Numbered from the stretch's first letter, positions 1 through 12,418 are shown. The stretch: 64,000 bases of DNA from Todiramphus chloris collaris (GCA_025345505.1 JANVCC010000125.1:1563819-1627818), one strand, 5' to 3'. Notes: generated by a model from the letters alone, not told the origin. Translations and numbers: made by a program.

Positions 1-469
1 AGGCTGTTTATTTGAGCAACAGGCAGCAACGTTGCCAAATGAAAATGGATCTCTCTAACCAAACCTGAGGGGAGAAGAATGAAAGGCGAGTGGAAATTTC
101 TGATGAAAGTTGGGCACAGGGAAATAAGGAGCTACTGACACTGTTTTAGCTCTTCACAAATAAAACCAGTGGGAAACGTTGAATATTTCATTCTGTGGTT
201 TTTTTCCGTTGCTCCATCCATCACTTCAGGGTTTTGTTTCCCCTGACAGTTTGCCAAGGAAAGAACAACTTGGAAGCTTCAAATTCCTCATGCTCATCAC
301 CACTGCAATAGTCCTCTTCTGGCACTGCTACATTACCAGTTATCGAGTCAGGTTTCATTCACCACCATTAACAAAATTCTAAGCTCACCCTGCCATATAT
401 TCCCCGATTTATGAAATAGGTTTCAACAAAAAGAGCGTCCACGTGAAAAGGAATAAATGACAAGCTTAC
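1..469 (-). other. COL22A1: COL22A1 intron 7, 5' part
   Basis: Non-coding sequence downstream of the donor at 469-464. No Gly-X-Y coding sequence with splice sites is visible on the minus strand and no CR1 element is recognised. I see nothing else of note. Confidence 0.8.
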
Positions 470-550
470 TGGTCCGGAGGGAATGTCACAGCAGGTCTCC
501 AGCTCAGCATGCCGAGAGTCACAGTAAATCACCATCCGCTGAAGATCAAA
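470..550 (-). CDS. COL22A1: COL22A1 coding exon 6: end of the LamG/TSPN-like domain
   Basis: This 81-nt exon (27 whole codons) encodes residues 411-437. It starts FDLQRMVIYCDSRHAELETC and ends CDIPSGP. It supplies the last strand of the LamG module (FDLQRMVIYC) and the Cys-rich end (C420, C430, C431), where disulfides within or between chains are likely. The acceptor is TTTGTCTTCCAG (AG at 552-551) and the donor GTAAGC is at 469-464. In the family the next residues are a Pro-rich linker and then Gly-X-Y repeats; none of that is present in the 469 bases left, so the rest of the gene lies beyond the left edge. The window holds only the non-collagenous N-terminal part of a chain that is usually about 1600 residues long. 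Confidence 0.95.
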
Positions 551-1786
551 CTGGAAGACAAAGCGAGGCAATCGTCTCAGAGACAGTGAATTATTAAAGG
601 CCGCCCGTCCTTCTCCTTGGATACAAACAGTGCAGAGGAATACAAACAAAAACGGGATGGGGCTAACTTCATAATGATTCCATGGATCCTGTAGTCAATA
701 CCAGTCTCTCTCTATCAATAATGGACCGATATCTCAGCATGCTCCAAGACTGCTGAGCTAATGAGACCCAGAATATGCCTATTAAAATTCTGGTGCAGGT
801 TTTCATGCAAATAAGGAGGAATGCTAATCCCCACGTCCCAGGTAAGTTCCTGTCTGAGAAGACAGATTCTGACTACCTCTATCCTTCCTAGAATCTCTTC
901 TAGACATAAATTTTTTTCTCCCGCTGTGCCTTGCATCCTCTGACCATTCAACCCTGCGTGAGAAATGCTATTAACACATTTAATATGCACATTCCATCCA
1001 TTTTGCACAGCTATGAAAGGTTACACAGGTCTCAAAACACCAAACAATCCTGTAGAAGTTACACCAGATAAACACTGCTACTGGACAATCTGGTCCAACC
1101 TGCGGGTCTCAACTTTGGTTCAAGTGAAGCAAGAGTCATTTAATACATCAGGTATCATTTCTGAGGAACTGAGAATGCATCATGACTCTCCAGGAGTTAA
1201 CAAGCTTTCTTCTTCTCCTTATTTCTTCCTGTCACAGGTGGCAACATTCATAATGGCCAGGCCAGACAGCAAAAGACCTTTAGGTGTGTAGTTCAGTACC
1301 CAGTTTGATGGTACTTGTAGATGACTTTGTTTCTGATTTTAACCATAGGACATGCTGGGACTGGACAGAAAGATGAAATGGATTTCTCATTTTTCATCCC
1401 TATTACAGAGATACTGGCAGTCTCACATAAAAAGACGTCTTGCATACGATGAGATGCCAAGCTGTCTTAGCGATCTAACACACATAACGCTTCAGTGACG
1501 CTGCTGAAAAGGGTCAAACGATGATGCTGCTGAAAAGGGTCAAACAATGATGATGCTGCTGAAAAGGGTCAAACAATGATGCTGCTGAAAAGGGTCAAAC
1601 AATGATGCTGCTGAAAAGGGTCAAATGATGATGCTGAAAAGGGTCAAAAATGATGATGCTGCTGAAAAGGGTCAAAGGGTGATGCTGCTAAAAAGAGTGA
1701 AACAACAACATAACCCCCAAAACCCCCTTCCCATGCTGCAAACCCGCTGCTGAACCCCATCTCTAACTGGCACACGTACTACTTAC
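551..1786 (-). other. COL22A1: COL22A1 intron between coding exons 5 and 6
   Basis: Short phase-0 intron of 1236 nt. It holds a minisatellite at 1496-1704 near the donor and otherwise unique sequence. The acceptor end has a clear TTTGTCTTCCAG tract. Confidence 0.9.
1496..1704. repeat. Minisatellite, about 8 units of 24-27 bp
   Basis: The motif GATGCTGCTGAAAAGGGTCA recurs about eight times with spacers of a few bases (AAC, AATGAT, AAATGAT). Units vary in length through gain or loss of GAT/GCT triplets, and the last unit is degenerate. It starts about 80 nt inside the intron from the donor of coding exon 5. Confidence 0.92.
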
Positions 1787-2062
1787 ATCAATGGGGACGC
1801 TATCGTACAAACGTTTGCCAATCACGGTCTTTCCTTGGATGTCAATATTTTCCCTGTCTTCAATAGGCAGCATCTGCACCAGGCTGCAGTCTATGTACAG
1901 CGAGACAGCTTTCGACTGGACGCCGAGGGCGATTTTGTGCCAGTTGCGGTCAAAAAGGTCACTGACTCGTGCGTTCCGGAAGACCACTCTGACGGCATCC
2001 TTGGTGAGCCCGATGGAATTGTACTCTACGGCTTTGTTCTCTCCGTCCAGTCGGATCGAGAC
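1787..2062 (-). CDS. COL22A1: COL22A1 coding exon 5: main LamG/TSPN-like domain exon
   Basis: This 276-nt exon (92 whole codons) encodes residues 319-410. It starts VSIRLDGENKAVEYNSIG and ends ENIDIQGKTVIGKRLYDSV then PID. It holds the central LamG strands: VRVVFRNARVSDLF, the WHKIAL strand, and YIDCSLVQMLPIE with one cysteine. WHKIAL and the DxQGKTxIGKR segment are the usual landmarks of the TSPN/LamG module. The acceptor is TCTGCTTGCAG (AG at 2064-2063) and the donor GTAAGT is at 1786-1781; both flanking introns are phase 0. A minisatellite begins about 80 nt into the downstream intron. This is the best-conserved part of the gene in the window after the vWA exon. Confidence 0.96.
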
Positions 2063-2210
2063 CTGCAAGCAGACAGAAGGGATTTTGCTAAGGAAGTGCA
2101 AAGCCTTCTCCTTCCTCCTGCCTGTTTCCCATCACAACTGACACCCCAAGTCAGGAGTGGCATAGCACGTGGTGAGAAGCCCAAGCGAAGAGCAGAGGAC
2201 AGAGTTTTGT

Positions 2211-2640
2211 ATGAGGATGATGAAGGGACTTGAGCATCTCCCCTATGAAGAAAGACTGAGGGAACTGGGGCTGTTTAGTCTGGAGTAGAGAAGACTGAGA
2301 GGGGATCTTAATGTTCATAAATATCTGAAGGGTGGGTGTCAAATGGATGGGGGCAATCTCTTTCTGTAGTGCCAAGCAACAGGACAAGGAACAACAGGTA
2401 TAAACTTGAGCATAGAATGCTCCACCTCAACAGGAGGAGGAACTTCTTTACTGTGAGGATGATGGAGCCTGGACCAGGCTGCCCAGAGAGGTTGTGGAGT
2501 CTCCTTCTCTGGAGACTTTCAAAACCCATCTGGATCTGTTCCTGTGTGACCTGCCCTGCGTGATCCTGCTTTGGCAGGGGGGTTGGACTTGATGAGCTCC
2601 AGAGGTGCCTTCCAACCCCTACCATTCTATGATTCTATGA
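2211..2640 (+). mobile_element. CR1 LINE fragment, 3' end
   Basis: The 430-bp copy opens with the degenerate GAGCATCTCCCCTATGA motif, continues through GAGGTTGTGGAGTCTCC and GGGGGGTTGGACTTGATGA, and ends in ATTCTATGATTCTATGA, the diagnostic CR1 3' end. It is 5' truncated and non-coding, and antisense to COL22A1. Confidence 0.95.
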
Positions 2641-2736
2641 TGTGGAGAGGGAGCCTACACCTGTTCTAGTAAATAAGACAGGGCAGGGCACAGTCTTGGG
2701 TGCAGACCCATGGCCATCTAAAACCTTCTCTTGTGA

Positions 2737-2788
2737 GTACAATCCTTGACATCCTTGTACAATCCTCGACATCCTTGTACAATCCTCA
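2737..2788. repeat. Short tandem repeat, 20 bp x 2.6
   Basis: The unit GTACAATCCTTGACATCCTT is followed by a copy with one change and a partial third copy. Confidence 0.85.
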
Positions 2789-4002
2789 TGTTTCAGCACA
2801 TGCCACCTAGATGACTCCCAGGCAATTCTTGGGAATAGTTGGGTGGTAGCCTATGTCAGGGGCATCTCCCCAAAGGCAGACAGACAAAGCTGAACCTGCT
2901 TGGATCCTTCTATACCATGCACTCCTCCACTACTTCCCAGCAGGCTCTGTGCTCTTGAATTCCATCACATATCCTCAACCATCCCATGGACAACTGCTTC
3001 ATTACCTGCTATGAAACCAGTCTGACGAGCTGTAGCACTGCCCACACTTTATTTCAGATGCTTTTAACAGTAAACTACAGCAACATTCCCCACACACTGT
3101 GCACGCTACGGAGCAGGCAAAAATAGGCTTTGGAAGAGATGATACTTTTAGTTCCTTTACAAATTGATTTCTTCTCTTACCACAGTCAGGCAGCTACCAG
3201 CGAGCAGCAGAGAATGGAGCAAAGCACGGAGCTAGGGGAACACATGGTGTGTCCACAAGCTGCAGAGCTGGAAGGAGTCTGGCCACGTCAGCACTGAGCC
3301 GTGGCTGAGGTAACCAGCCTAGGGTAGGACGACTCCAGATCTGACCCAACAACTCCATGCAGCTGAGGACCATGCTGGCTGGAAATGCCAGCTGGGATCA
3401 GCGTTAGCTCAGAAGCGTCTACAGTCTGTAAGCCGGGCAAGTCTACAGTGCAGTGGCCAAACCACTACTGGCTTTACAAGAAACGAGGCTCATGAGGCTC
3501 TAAGGCACTTCTGAAAATATCGCTGAGAATTGCGAGTGCTGTTTTTCTCCCCACACCTAGGCAGGTCAGGTTTTCAGCTGTCCCCGAGAAAGTCTTGAGT
3601 GACAGACACATCCTCTCTCCACGGGAATTAGGAATGCATGCAGCACAGTAAATCACGTTCCATTTAACAGGATCATGTTCCATTTAAGTGCAGCTGATAA
3701 TAATTTTCATATAAACCTTTAACCCTTGGCTGAAGCTGTTTGGTAAGTCTTTAAGCTGCACCTATCCTTCACTGTGAGCTCCAAAAATCCTTCTGAATAC
3801 CAGTCCCAAAGCAGCAATACTGTGTTACGTGAGCCCATGCCTACAGCAGCCCAGCTTAGAGTCATGGGTAATGCCACCAGCACCGTGTTCGTGCCATGCA
3901 GAAAAAGATACAGCCCATCCAAACCACTCCCTCCTCAAGCACTCTCCAACCCCTAAACTATAGAATGCTGCCAGGAACATGTTATATAGCAACAGAGAGC
4001 CC

Positions 4003-4317
4003 TGCAGAGAAGTTGTAGAGAGGTGGGAGTTGGTCTGTTCTCCCTGGTGACAAGGGACAGAGCAAGAGGAAATGGCATGAAGTTGACCCAGGGGAGGTTC
4101 AGGCTGGATCTCAGAAAGCATTTCTTCACAGAAAGGGTTGTCAGGCATTGGAATGGGCTGCCCAGGGAGCTGGTGGAGTCACCAGCCCTGGTGGTGTTTA
4201 AGAGCCGGGTAGATGCTGTGCTTAGGGACATGGTTTAGTGGGTTTGATAGGGCTGGGAGTAAGGTTGGACTTGATGATCTTGAAGGTCTCTTCCAGCCAG
4301 AACTGTTCTATGATTAT
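4003..4317 (+). mobile_element. CR1 LINE fragment, 3' end
   Basis: Contains the CR1 signatures GTTGTAGAGAGGTGGGAGTT, TTTCTTCACAGAAAGGGTTG and GGTTGGACTTGATGATCTTG, ending GTTCTATGATT. It belongs to a different CR1 subfamily from the copy at 2211, with GGGACATGGTTTAGTGG before the 3' end. It is 5' truncated. Confidence 0.93.
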
Positions 4318-4873
4318 TACAGTCTTATGGTGTTTTTCTTCTGAGAACCTGAGAGTACTTGCCAAAAATCATTAGGTCAAATTCTGTAGCATTCAGGATT
4401 TCAGGGTTGTGGAGCAATAACAGGTGTTACAACCAGTTAGGAACCCTTAATGCCTCTGAATAATATTCACAAGTCCGTGCAAAACCATGACATAGCTGAC
4501 TGCTCTGCAGTACATCCGTGGCAACCTTTTTCCAAACAGGCAAAATGTTTTCCCTAAAAGGAACTACCTAAAAAAAAAAACCAACCAAAAAAACCCACCA
4601 AAAATGGTTTCAAGAGCAAGGATGGTATCTTTTTCTCCCCCTTTCCAATGAACGCAGCTCATCTGCATGCTAACAACAATCAAGGACTATGCAAACCTTC
4701 CTTCAGGCTTTGAATTAAAGGTAAAGGACTTTCAACAAAATGAACTGAAGGACAGGGAAAGGGATTTTTACTAGTCCCCAAGGAAAAAGGAGTGGGAGTT
4801 TTAGGCAAGAAAGCTGGTTCATGCAACGAAAGAGAAACAAGGCAGTTCTTGCTGGCAGCAAAGGGCCTCATAC

Positions 4874-4997
4874 CTGCGGTATGCCGTACTTGTCAATAAT
4901 CTGCCAAATATACCAGTCTTCTTTCCTGGAAGCCTTCCGGAATTTGAAGGTAGTTACAAAGGCATATTCATCAGGGAGACCTTGTGGAAATACATCC
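4874..4997 (-). CDS. COL22A1: COL22A1 coding exon 4: LamG/TSPN-like domain
   Basis: This 124-nt exon encodes the last base of Glu277 and residues 278-318, reading DVFPQGLPDEYAFVTTFKFR and then KASRKEDWYIWQIIDKYGIPQ. The FPxGLPxEYxFVTTFxF pattern is typical of the LamG/TSPN module of FACIT collagens, and DWYIWQIID is the conserved core strand. The acceptor is TTTCCATGCCAG (AG at 4999-4998) behind a good CTCTTTTCCC pyrimidine run. The donor GTATGA is at 4873-4868. The exon ends on a whole codon (Gln318), in phase with the next exon. The strong identity to collagen XXII and the exact phase fit make this call firm. Confidence 0.95.
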
Positions 4998-5756
4998 CTG
5001 GCATGGAAATGGGAAAAGAGAGCAACGTATCAGGCTTAGCAGCGAAGAGCAGAACTTGTAGAACTCTCTGCGTGTCCCAGCCACACTTCCCAAAAGGAAC
5101 ATATAGTTCCTACCAATTCTGCTGTATTTGGCACCCTGCAGAGAGATGAACATGAGTTTGTGCCCTCTGGGTGGATCTGTCTTTGAGGAACCCTTTTTCC
5201 TTCCAATGGTGAAGCTCTCAAACTAAGTAAGAAACAGTGAAAACCTGCAGCCTAGTATCCATCGTGTCAAAGCAGCTGTTTTTTTCACTTGATGCTTCAG
5301 GTCATGCAATCCGTAAATCATTCTGTTTTTCTCCAGATGCACTGGAGACCTGTGGTATTTGGGAACAGGCGGGCACACCTGAAACCTCCTATACATGTAC
5401 CAAGTTATAGCAGCAAATGTTCTAATGTTTGGCTCAAAACAGGCACTATACCTCATGCCTGTCCAAGATGTTCCTTGTCTGATGCTCTGGAGAACAGAAG
5501 AACCTTCTCAAACCAAACACTGGCAACACATTAGGCAGAAATTTATTCAGTGTGACACTAGGATCCATGCATAGATCTGAAGAAATCAAAACCAGCACTG
5601 TTTGACTCAGCCCCAGCATAAGAACATACCATAACACGAGCATGCAGGGCTGGACAGAAGGGATAACTAACCCAGTATCATTATTTTTCATCATAAGCCA
5701 TTACTGGATGTTTAAGAATGACCAGAGCAAACATATCTTGCCTACCTCCAACTCCT

Positions 5757-5822
5757 TGGGATCCAGGGGTCAAATTCATGGGATTCAGGGATCAAATTCA
5801 TGGGATCCAGGGGTCAAATTCA
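5757..5822. repeat. Tandem repeat, 22 bp x 3
   Basis: Three adjacent 22-bp units start TGGGATCCAGGGGTCAAATT; the middle unit has two substitutions and the outer two match each other. Confidence 0.95.
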
Positions 5823-7842
5823 GAGACAATTTCTATATTAATAACTTTCTTATATGGACTTCCCCAGTCTCCCCTTCAGCTCAGGTAAGCTTATGACATT
5901 CACAACATCCTCTGGCAAGGAATCATGGAGCTCTGCTAGCCAATGTGTCTAATGAGCCTCCTCCTGTTTGTTTAGGACCTCGCTCAGTTCTTATAAGGGA
6001 CAATACAATGAACCTATTATTTTTTTCCTATTTTTTATGCCATTCATGATTTCAAAAACTTCTAATGCCCCTAAGCCATCTCCTTTCCCAGCTGAAGAGT
6101 CCCAGGGAACTTCACTGTTCCCCACGCCCAAGCCAGCCTGCTTCTCTGATCATTCCTAGACAGACTCTTCCTAAAGATCACGCCTTTGCTTCCAGACATC
6201 TGAGCAGTCAGGCAGAAGCACCCATTAAGAAAACAAAACACAACGGCAGCAATTAATGAAGAGCAAAACAACGAAGACAGATTCTCTTAAGGAGCACTTG
6301 ACATAGTCCATTACCATGCACAAACTGGCACAGAGGAAGGCACTCAAAACTAGAGGCTTCTAATGGTGTTTAAAGCAAAAAAAAACCCTCAAAATTTCCA
6401 AAAATATTTTGTTTTGCAATTACACCAAAGATTGACAGCCAGACTTTCCGAACACCGAAATATTCAGTCATCTTTTAATCTGTGCTTCGATTTCCGTATC
6501 CTTTTAGCCAAGTTAAAAATCCAGAGCATTGTGGTTTCACCCACTACTGAGGGTTCTGCTGTATAAAATGCCTATGCAGGTGACACACCATTATAAGCTG
6601 GTTTCCTCACTGGGAACACAGACACTCACCAAAATCTTCCAACACAAGAGAAAACCGAACCAGGCTCCTACTAGCTCCTTTATAAAATCCTTTCCTTAGG
6701 AAAGCAGGTAAGGCTGTCCCACTTCTTGGTACTAGCTCGTCACAAACTAGCTCTGCCTGGTCCCAGAGTCACCTCACACTGGCACCCGTCTCTCCCACAT
6801 CACTCTAACCAGCCAGACGCTTCCTCCCTTCACAACAAAACAAGAAGCATCTCAGTTGCCACTCTTGTGGCAGCGTTGCCACGGAGAATACAGCTGGCAT
6901 GACTGCCACCAAGAAAGTCTACTGGATGTTTGGCAAGAGGTCAGTCGTATCAGCACTCCCAACGGGGCACTCTGCCAGGTCTCCTTCCCCACTGACATGG
7001 CTTTGTGCTGCCAAATTTACTGCCAAAATGGCTCTGGAAACTCGCTGTCTCCCAAGTTTGTCCAAGAAGGTTCATGCCTCAGCTTTTAACATCCCTGACA
7101 GTTTGGGCTGTTTTCCTCCACACCTTTGAGACGCTTCGGCGAGGTGGCAATGTTGATAGCTGAAGAGGCATTGCTCACTGCTTCCTCTTGATCGAAGACA
7201 CCCATGGGTGTTTCCACACGAGAGCGTTGCCCTTGGGGGCAGTTCCCTGTGGCTCAGCAACCCAAACCCTGTCATTTCAGCATACACCCAGAATTATTTG
7301 CCTTCCCTCGCTCCTCACCACCTACCTTCATCATCATGACTTGGTTTAAGGAGTTCCCTCTCTGTCCTGACCTTTAAGATTCTGATTCACACCTCTACTC
7401 TCCTAGCTACATCCCACCACCAACCCCACCCTCCTACTGAACGAAAAGCAAGCAGAGAAATGGTTCCTCTTGTAAGCCAATGGTGGCACAAGGTAGCAGA
7501 GTGGCATCTCTGGAGGTGCTTTGCTCTCTTCCTGATCCTTAGTATCATTATGTTTGCTATCGACGCATCAACAGCAGCAGGATGCATCCTTTCAACGTTG
7601 CCTTTCCTCAGTAGTTTTTCAACCCTGCATATGGGGGCGTCCTTCGTTCCAAGCGTGAATTAAAAGCAGTGGCTGTAACTGTGGCATCACTGCTTTGCTG
7701 AGCAAGGAGGTCTAGGGGGATGTGGCTGAGATTAATCACCCAAGATACCACATTGAGCCTTGGGCCTGACGACCTACAACCAAATCTGGAAGAGCCAACT
7801 GCTGGCCTTTGTGCTAAGATAGACTTTTTGGATACTTCTGGT

Positions 7843-7937
7843 CACCCTGCTCTAGGTGATCCTGCTCTGGCAGGGAGGGTTGGACTAGATGATCTTCTGA
7901 GGTCCCTGCCAACACCTACCATTCTCTGATTCTGTGA
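7843..7937 (+). mobile_element. CR1 LINE 3' terminal fragment
   Basis: About 95 bp with CCTGCTCTGGCAGGGAGGGT, GGACTAGATGATCTTCTGAG and a diverged end CATTCTCTGATTCTGTGA. Strongly 5' truncated. Confidence 0.9.
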
Positions 7938-9708
7938 GCTTAAATTCAGATAAGGTTTTCAGATGCTTAAGGCCCACAGAAATAACTGGGAGTTAGGTAC
8001 CTAATTATCCTTGTGAGTCTGCCCACACTCCATCACACAGAGGCTGACAAATGGCCCATCAGGCAGATTTAAACTGATGGAAAGTTATAATGACCTATTA
8101 CCTGTCACCCTCAACTGATTTTCAAAGGTGCTGAACAACTGGCTGCAAGCTCCAGACAAAAAAAAAGACTTTGTGCCAAAAGCAAATCAAAAGATGCTCT
8201 CATTGCTCTGAAGGGATGATAAAAGCTGTTCCTGAAGGCCTTGGTCCCTGCATCTTTTACAGAGATGCATTACTGCATAAACAACAAAAAACTTCGCTTA
8301 TGAGTTTTCATTTCTTTCCTCACAAAAAGTGATCTCCATCTAGAAGTTCAGCTTTACTTAGGAATCCAAGGGCAGGAACTGCTGTCCCCAGAAGTGTTTC
8401 ATTTCCTTCTTCCACCCAAGGCTGAATTGAACTGATGATCCATATTATGGAGCTTTGCTGGATGCCTGGTACCTACAGGGAGCACTCTGCCACCTCCTTA
8501 GTCTGTAATTCTGACAACAGGATAGATTGCAGAAGAAGCCCTTATAAAACTCCACGACAAAAGAATCCCTTGTGCTGCAGGTTAGTCCAAGAGTTAATTA
8601 ACCCAGCTACAAGGTCAGCTGAATCACAACTTCTACAAAGAAAAAATACCCAGGCAGAAGACCTTTTCAGCCATTGCCCATTTTCATTATATACATAGCC
8701 TCCTTCTTACACGCTCTTGTTTGGTGCGAGAGCCTACATCTGTGACAGCCAGCATGAGAGCCTACATCTATAGTAACAACACAATGGAGAAAAATAGTAG
8801 CATCTCTTCTTGTTTCAGACATTGAAGGTAAAAACAGTTAAGAGGATGCCTGTGTTTGGTGGGTACTTGCCTCCAACTGAATTCAAAGTTGGTGCCAGGA
8901 GACAGTCCCCAGACAAACACACCAACGTATACATGCCCAAAACAACAGGACTCAGAAGCTGAGAAAGACAACGCTGTATCGATACAAGGAGAAACAGATC
9001 ATGACTAGAAGCTAGGCCAAGCATAAAGAAATTCTGTGAGGTGGCAGCTGAGCTGAGGACCAAGCCAGGCTGGAACTAGTCCAGGCAAGAGAAAACTAAG
9101 GGATGGGCATGGGCAGAACAAAGGCTCTAGAGTCAGGACTAGGAAAAAGAGATGGAGGACAGAACAAGATAGGGAGACAAAAGCTTGTCAGTAGCCAAGA
9201 CAACAGTAATGAGAAACAAGCCTGAGTGCCCAAACCCAGAAATCTGGGGTGCAGCTTTGGCCAGAAGATCCATGGAGGAGTCACGAGAAAACAGCAGGAC
9301 AGCCCCAGTTATCTGAGGAGTGGGGAGAAGCACCATCACCATCCAGATTTCTGGAGCAGCCCTCAGCCAGCTAGCAAGACCTGTAAACCCTTCAGTGACC
9401 AGGACATGGTCTGTGGCCAAGGTCTTGGCCGTTGTTTGCTTGCTCACAGCACCATCACTTGATGCCTCACCACGACGAGGAAGTAAGTTCATAGTTGTAG
9501 GCTCCAGATCAGGAGATGAATGTCCATGTTTCCCAGGCAGCTAAGCTGTCACTCTGTAGAAGTACTAGTGCTTATATAAAAGGATATAATTCCTTTAAGC
9601 AGATAATAAAATGAATTACATGTATTACTCGGTTAATGGGTTTGTATCCAATTATCAGATGTTGCTAAACATTGCTTGAGGTTATCTGCAAGATGGGACA
9701 GATGTTTT

Positions 9709-10262
9709 CGTTTTGTTTATTATTCCAATTACCAGTTCTGTGCAGTTGTACAAGATATCATTTTTCCGTGAGCAATGACCCTCTATGAACCATCCCAGAA
9801 TCCTGACATCCAACACAGGCAGACACCTTCCATGGTCTTATATCCACTTAGGTTCATTCCCATGAGCCATCAGTGTGCTCTTGCAGCCCAGCAGAGAGTG
9901 AGGCTCCGGGGAGACCTTATTGTGGCCTTCCAGTATCTGAAGGGGGCTACAAGAAAGCTGGGGAGGGACTTTTTAGGCTGTGGGGCAGTGACAGGACTGG
10001 AGGGAATGGATTAAAACTAGAGATAGGTCGATTCAGGTTGGACATTACGAAGAATTTCTTCCCCAGGAGGCTGGTGAGACACTGGCACAGGTTGCCCAGA
10101 GAGGTGGTGGGAGCCCCATCCTTGGAAGTGTTTAAGGCCAGGCTGGCTGGGGCTGTGAGCAACCTGCTCTAGTGGGAGGGGTCCCTGCCCATGGCAGGGG
10201 GGTTGGAATGAGATGATCTTTAGGATCCCTTCCAACCCTGACAATTCTGTGATTCTATGATT
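9709..10262 (+). mobile_element. Composite CR1-derived element, copy A
   Basis: From about 9895 to 10262 this is a clear CR1 3' end (GGGGAGACCTTATTGTGGCC to GATTCTATGATT). Immediately upstream, 9863-9895 matches a separate CR1 ORF2 stretch (ATGAGCCATCAGTGTGCTCT). The intervening CR1 sequence, a few hundred bases in a standard copy, is missing. Upstream again, 9709-9862 is sequence I cannot assign to CR1. The whole 550-bp unit recurs in inverted orientation at 15205-15779, nearly identical apart from an indel of about 18 bp. No clear target-site duplication is seen. Confidence 0.85.
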
Positions 10263-11059
10263 CCCAAACCACAGGAGTATGGAAGTTACAAAAGGCTGAA
10301 AAAAAATAAAAGGTCTTCTTTAATTCCATGTTTCAGTTAATCATTCAAAATGAAGCTTAGTCACTTCAATCTACTAATTAAAAGATGTTTTACTTCGAAT
10401 TGTCCTGGGCAATAGAATATTCTACTTATTTTAACAACAATGACTACTAAATGGGTGCAATCTGAGCAGACAGAAAATTGCCACAGCTCTTTGTTCTGGA
10501 TTCACTCACCCAGCCTTTCTGGGGAAAACAACAACAGAAACAACAACACAGTCATTTGAAAAAGGAAGGCAAATGGACAACTCTCTGTAACCTGTGCCAA
10601 CTTGTTCCACCAGGTAATTCCGTTCATTGTTAAAAGTGTCTTTTGTGCTGTTTTTTGATGCCATTAACAGGTAGGCACTGACTTTCAGTCTCCCCATGTC
10701 CTTAGAACCAAATACCCTTTAGTAAACTCTGATTTACCACAGGTTCTTAGAGAGAGCAATTGCCTCAGTTGTTAATTGCTTCTTAATTAATTAATAATCT
10801 GCCTACACTGCACTTCTTGAATTTAGACTATTAATTTCACTATTGGACTTGCTGCACAGTTCTTTAAACTTCTATTCATTCCATTTCTACCTACTGAATT
10901 AGGGAAACAAGGACTGGACGTAGCATCCCAGCAGCAGCGAGCTGCCTGGTGTGGAGATCGTCAGCTCATACTGGGCAGCTCCTGCTCATACACCCGAGGA
11001 TTGTGCTACTCCTGTTTCCCACAGTACCTCCCAGAGCTCAGATGCAGTAGCTTATCATC

Positions 11060-11124
11060 TGGGGACTGGACTAGATGATCTCCAGAGGTCACTTCCAAAC
11101 CCTGCCATTCTATCGCTCTGTGAT
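11060..11124 (+). mobile_element. CR1 LINE 3' terminal fragment
   Basis: A 65-bp remnant with GGACTAGATGATCTCCAGAG and a diverged CATTCTATCGCTCTGTGAT end. Confidence 0.85.
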
Positions 11125-12030
11125 CACTGCCAGAATTTCTGAAGTACAAACTGGATTTTTTCACTTCAAGGGTTCACTTCTTTCTACGTGGTCTTGGTGG
11201 TAATGCTTTACAGCGGCAAAGCACGCTACCACTAGCTGTTACAAGCTGCAGACAGCAGAGACTCTTCCCAGAGACTGCTGTGAGCCAAACAAAATAAATC
11301 TATTCCCCCCCTCCCCCAGTTATGTATATACTACTTATCAAGACCAAAGTCTCTTTAGTAGGCTAGCTGTCTCCCAGATCATGAATTTACTTACCCTGAG
11401 ACTTGACATCATTTATGGACTTTAGAGCAAACAGTTTTCCCTTCAGTACATCATATTTTTACTTCTTTTTTTAAAAAAAAAAAAAAAAGACTGTGTGTTT
11501 ATATGGAGAAAGAGGGGGAGAGGAGAAGGACAAATCAATCAGGGTTGGCTCCAGGACAAAAAAAAAAATAAAATAATGTGATATCAAGCAAATGTAAGTC
11601 ACAGGACAATCTCAAAGATGCAGTGAGCTGAGTAAAAGCTGAAAGAGAATAAAAAATAACAGCCCTCATCCATAAGAAGGAAAAGAATTACTATTGATTT
11701 CTTAAGCCGAAGTTCAAACCAGCCCAGAGAAATTTACTGCAAAAATGTTAATGATGACAATTCAATCCATGGCTCGTGGTTACTCGGTGAAATTACGCAC
11801 TCACTCTTTTCAAGGCTAATGTTAGCAGCACTCAAGTGACAACTCGAAGAGAAACCATTCTGATAGACTACAACACAACTAACAGGCAGCTTTAGGTCAT
11901 AAAAGTCTCCAAGGACCGAATCCATGTTGACACAGGATTAAAAACTGCTCATTCTTTTACGAGGTCAAAACCTGTATCAGCTAACTGATAACAACATCTG
12001 CTAGGAACTAGCAGCCCCTTGTGATTAGTA

Positions 12031-12097
12031 AATATATCTATATAGATATAGATATAGATATAGATATAGATATAGATATAGATATATATATCTATCT
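12031..12097. repeat. Microsatellite (TATAGA)n
   Basis: An array of TATAGA units flanked by TATATATC variants. It lies about 320 bp from the donor of coding exon 3, inside the downstream intron. Confidence 0.95.
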
Positions 12098-12418
12098 CAT
12101 TGGGAGCCTTACCAAACATTCCTCTGAGAAGCTATTTGTTAAGTCCTAGGTTCTTCTGTCACCAGACAAACACAATTACTTGATATGGCTCCTCACAACC
12201 ATTGAGATAAACCAAAATCAGCTGATACTCTACCAGGATGGAGCCTTTAGTTGGTACAGAGTCTCCCGACCACGCTGTGTAAATGCTATGCCAGTAGAAG
12301 TGAAGGAGCTGATCAGTTGTGCAGGTACTAGATAACTACTACAAGGTAAACCTAGAGGTACCAAATAATGTAAAGCAGAGGCTCAGATGAAAATAAAGTG
12401 AAAAACCACCGTACTCAC

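Larger units (their letters stand above)
2063..4873 (-). other. COL22A1: COL22A1 intron between coding exons 4 and 5
   Basis: Phase-0 intron of 2811 nt carrying two CR1 copies antisense to the gene (2211-2640, 4003-4317) and a short 20-bp tandem repeat near 2737. The stretch 2790-4000 shows no gene or repeat that I recognise. An A-rich/ACCC tract lies near 4570-4602. Confidence 0.9.
4998..12418 (-). other. COL22A1: COL22A1 intron between coding exons 3 and 4
   Basis: Phase-2 intron of 7421 nt. It contains CR1 sequences at 7843-7937, 9709-10262 and 11060-11124, all antisense to the gene, a 22-bp tandem repeat at 5757-5822 and a TATAGA microsatellite at 12031-12097. The parts 5830-7840, 7940-9700 and 11130-12030 show no coding exon. 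Short open frames there have no family signature. Confidence 0.9.

Noticed and set aside
1496..1704. CRISPR-like array
   Set aside because: Units are contiguous and of uneven length with no unique spacers, and the DNA is from a vertebrate; it is a minisatellite.
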